Shown: positions 62,501 through 64,000 of the stretch, one piece after another
Numbering within the stretch: position 1 is the first letter of the stretch
Layout: every line of letters starts with the position of its first letter
Origin: Dyadobacter chenhuakuii
GTDB taxonomy: Bacteria; Bacteroidota; Bacteroidia; Cytophagales; Spirosomataceae
Direction: 5' to 3'
Length of the DNA stretch: 64,000 bases
NCBI RefSeq assembly: GCF_023821985.2
Contig: NZ_CP098805.1
Span: 1,550,001-1,614,000, forward strand
Position numbers and translations under genes: made by a program
Notes under the pieces: model-generated
Told to the model about the DNA's origin: nothing
What the model saw: only the letters and a program-made list of their open reading frames with translations
Database searches by the model: none

Positions 62501-64000
62501 ATGCGTCATTTGATTCAGAAAGTTTCCATGCTTTTTCTGACTTGTCCCATAATGGTTATGGGCCAGACAGCGAAAGGAAATTACTCCCTGCTTCCCTTAA
62601 AAGACCTCAGCTCATTTGAAAGCGCCAGCCCCAACTGGTCCGTGCAAAGCGACGTGGCAATTCACCCGACGGGGAACGCAAAACCCAAAACCAAATCAGG
62701 CGAAGGCATCCTGATCGGCAGTCCGGGTAAATCCCTTACAACCAAGCTGAAAGCGGGCGATATGCGCCTTTCAACCGAATTCATGGTTTCGCCAGGCGCA
62801 GAAGGTTACATCGTACTCCCCGGCGGACAGAAAGTAAGAATCTCGGATAGCAGCCAGCAGCGGGATGCCAATGCATCCACCTCCGGTTTTATCGGACAAT
62901 TTCCAACACAAAACGCTTCAAAAGCACCCGGGCTCTGGCAAACACTTGAACTCGTTTATGATGCAGCTGTTCCGGGCGTTGCCAATTCGGCACGTTTGAA
63001 CCTGCTTTCGCTGAATGGCGTGACGGTCCTTGAAACAGTTTACCTCCCGAATTCTCAAGCCACTGCCGAAGGCAAGCCGCTTTCATTTGAAGTAAACAAA
63101 GGAACGATTGCTTTCAAAAACCTGGGTTACCAGTTGCTGGCAAGCCGTAAGACATTGACGTTGAACAATCTCGCCTACAAAGTTTACTCCGACAAGTGGG
63201 ATGCGAAGGAATACAGCAAGCTTTCACATGAAGGCAAGTCACCCGCATTAACGCAGGAAGTAACGAACGGGATGCGTGAGTTTCACCTTGTTTACGAGGG
63301 CGATATGGATGTGCAGGAAGCTGGCGAATACATTTTCACAAGCGTTTACTCAGGACCGATGTTCGATTTTGAGGTGGACGGTAAAAGTGTGATGAGCCTG
63401 GGCGAAAGCACTTCACAGGAAACGCATACAGGTTCTGCTAACTTGACGCAGGGAGCACATAAGTTTAAAATACATTACTCACGTTTTCCGTGGAGACAGC
63501 CTGCTTTGGGACTTCGCGTGGAGAAGGCGGGCATTCGTCCTTACGACCTGCATGTGCTTTCGTCGCTTCCTGAACCCGAGCCAAAGCCTTATATCAGCGT
63601 CACGCCCGACAAACAACCCGAAATGGTGCGTTCATTTATCCAGATCGACGGCGAGAAATACAAACGCACACATTGCATTTCAGTAGGAAGTCCGCAGGGA
63701 TGGAGCTACACGATCGACTTGAACCGCGGCGCCATGTTGCAGGCTTGGCGTGGGAATTTTGCCAATGTTACCGAAATGTGGTACGAAAGAGGCGAGCCGC
63801 AATTGCTGACCCCTGCTGGACTAGCTGTGCATGTTTCAGGCAGAAGCAGTCTGGCCGTTTTGGCCGATAAAGCAACGACCTGGCCGGATTCTTCAAACAT
63901 TAACTTCCTGGGCTATAAAATCAACGCGGAAGGATTTCCGGTGTTCCGCTACGCGATTGGTTCTGCAACCGTAAGTGATCAGATCATATCCAATGACAAA
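62501..64000 (+). CDS. Secreted DUF1080 / PA14-like domain protein, 3' end beyond the window
   Basis: An open frame from ATG 62501 to the window end (500 codons, no stop). A signal peptide (to MVMGQ, near residue 22) precedes a concanavalin-like domain resembling DUF1080 (YSLLPLKDLSSFE, TKLKAGDMRLSTEFMV, GYIVLPGG, about 25-230) and a PA14-like domain (EFHLVYEGDMDVQEAGEY, GAHKFKIHYS, about 255-340). A later part (RSFIQIDGEKYKRTHCISVG, GAMLQAWRGNF) resembles proteins linked to DUF1080 or cytochrome domains, but I cannot place it firmly. DUF1080 proteins act on keto-disaccharides or bind sugars, so a carbohydrate role beside SusCD is plausible. Confidence 0.6.
   Translation, partial: MRHLIQKVSMLFLTCPIMVMGQTAKGNYSLLPLKDLSSFESASPNWSVQSDVAIHPTGNAKPKTKSGEGILIGSPGKSLTTKLKAGDMRLSTEFMVSPGAEGYIVLPGGQKVRISDSSQQRDANASTSGFIGQFPTQNASKAPGLWQTLELVYDAAVPGVANSARLNLLSLNGVTVLETVYLPNSQATAEGKPLSFEVNKGTIAFKNLGYQLLASRKTLTLNNLAYKVYSDKWDAKEYSKLSHEGKSPALTQEVTNGMREFHLVYEGDMDVQEAGEYIFTSVYSGPMFDFEVDGKSVMSLGESTSQETHTGSANLTQGAHKFKIHYSRFPWRQPALGLRVEKAGIRPYDLHVLSSLPEPEPKPYISVTPDKQPEMVRSFIQIDGEKYKRTHCISVGSPQGWSYTIDLNRGAMLQAWRGNFANVTEMWYERGEPQLLTPAGLAVHVSGRSSLAVLADKATTWPDSSNINFLGYKINAEGFPVFRYAIGSATVSDQIISNDK

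Overview
The window looks like chromosome of a Bacteroidota bacterium, most likely order Cytophagales and close to Dyadobacter/Spirosoma. The signs are a SusC/SusD pair, proteins with type IX secretion sorting domains (a type A tail on an M43 protease, a CHU_C/type B domain on a large surface protein), an HU-CCDC81/SPOR envelope protein, a short primary sigma factor without region 1.1, promoters of the TTG-N17-23-TAnnTTTG type, and little use of Shine-Dalgarno sites. The genus is inferred; no rRNA is present. Most of the window is ordinary core genome with moderate GC, broken by a few strongly AT-rich intergenic islands. I see no insertion sequence, prophage, CRISPR array or recognised defence system.

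Layout. 1-8.5 kb (minus strand) is an envelope run: a 1019-residue TPR protein, a plug-less outer-membrane barrel, an HU/SPOR protein, then a TonB-like protein, folC and the start of trmB. 8.6-17.2 kb holds a TPR lipoprotein and, on the minus strand, a START-domain gene, an LptF/G permease, rpsO, pnp, the primary sigma gene and menD. A tRNA with anticodon CAT (17.4 kb) with a good housekeeping promoter separates this from an ABC exporter. 19.5-21.3 kb is a DNA alkylation-repair cluster (DUF2086 oxygenase, stand-alone Ada metal-binding domain, AlkA glycosylase). 21.4-32.8 kb carries holA, an AcpH-like gene, a SlyD-type isomerase, a dCMP deaminase, a DUF922 protein, comEC, an M43 protease, phoH, dnaB and rlmD. 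32.9-38.4 kb has a CHU_C protein, an Rrf2 regulator plus NAD(P)-binding protein between two AT-rich islands, and a porin. 38.4-49.8 kb is mixed: SRPBCC proteins, tex, a ThuA-like protein, an RsmB-type methyltransferase, a cation/proton antiporter, a GAF histidine kinase, DUF2147, and a luciferase-like oxidoreductase followed by a WYL regulator. 49.9-56.7 kb has metY, an S9 oligopeptidase and polA. 56.9-64 kb is a SusC/SusD nutrient-uptake pair followed by a lipoprotein and an incomplete DUF1080/PA14-like secreted protein.

The least ordinary material is non-coding. A repeat family with core CTGTCAGnCTGAGCGGAG occupies two convergent 3'-3' junctions. At dnaB/rlmD it forms an inverted copy plus a tandem array of about 40 bp period, and the stop codons of both flanking genes lie in or touch the repeats. 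At metY/S9 peptidase it forms a perfect 39-bp hairpin. The Rrf2 gene has a perfect 9-bp dyad ending one base before its ATG, a strong autoregulatory operator candidate. A 63-nt nested imperfect hairpin follows the CHU_C gene. Several convergent pairs share stop codons or terminators.
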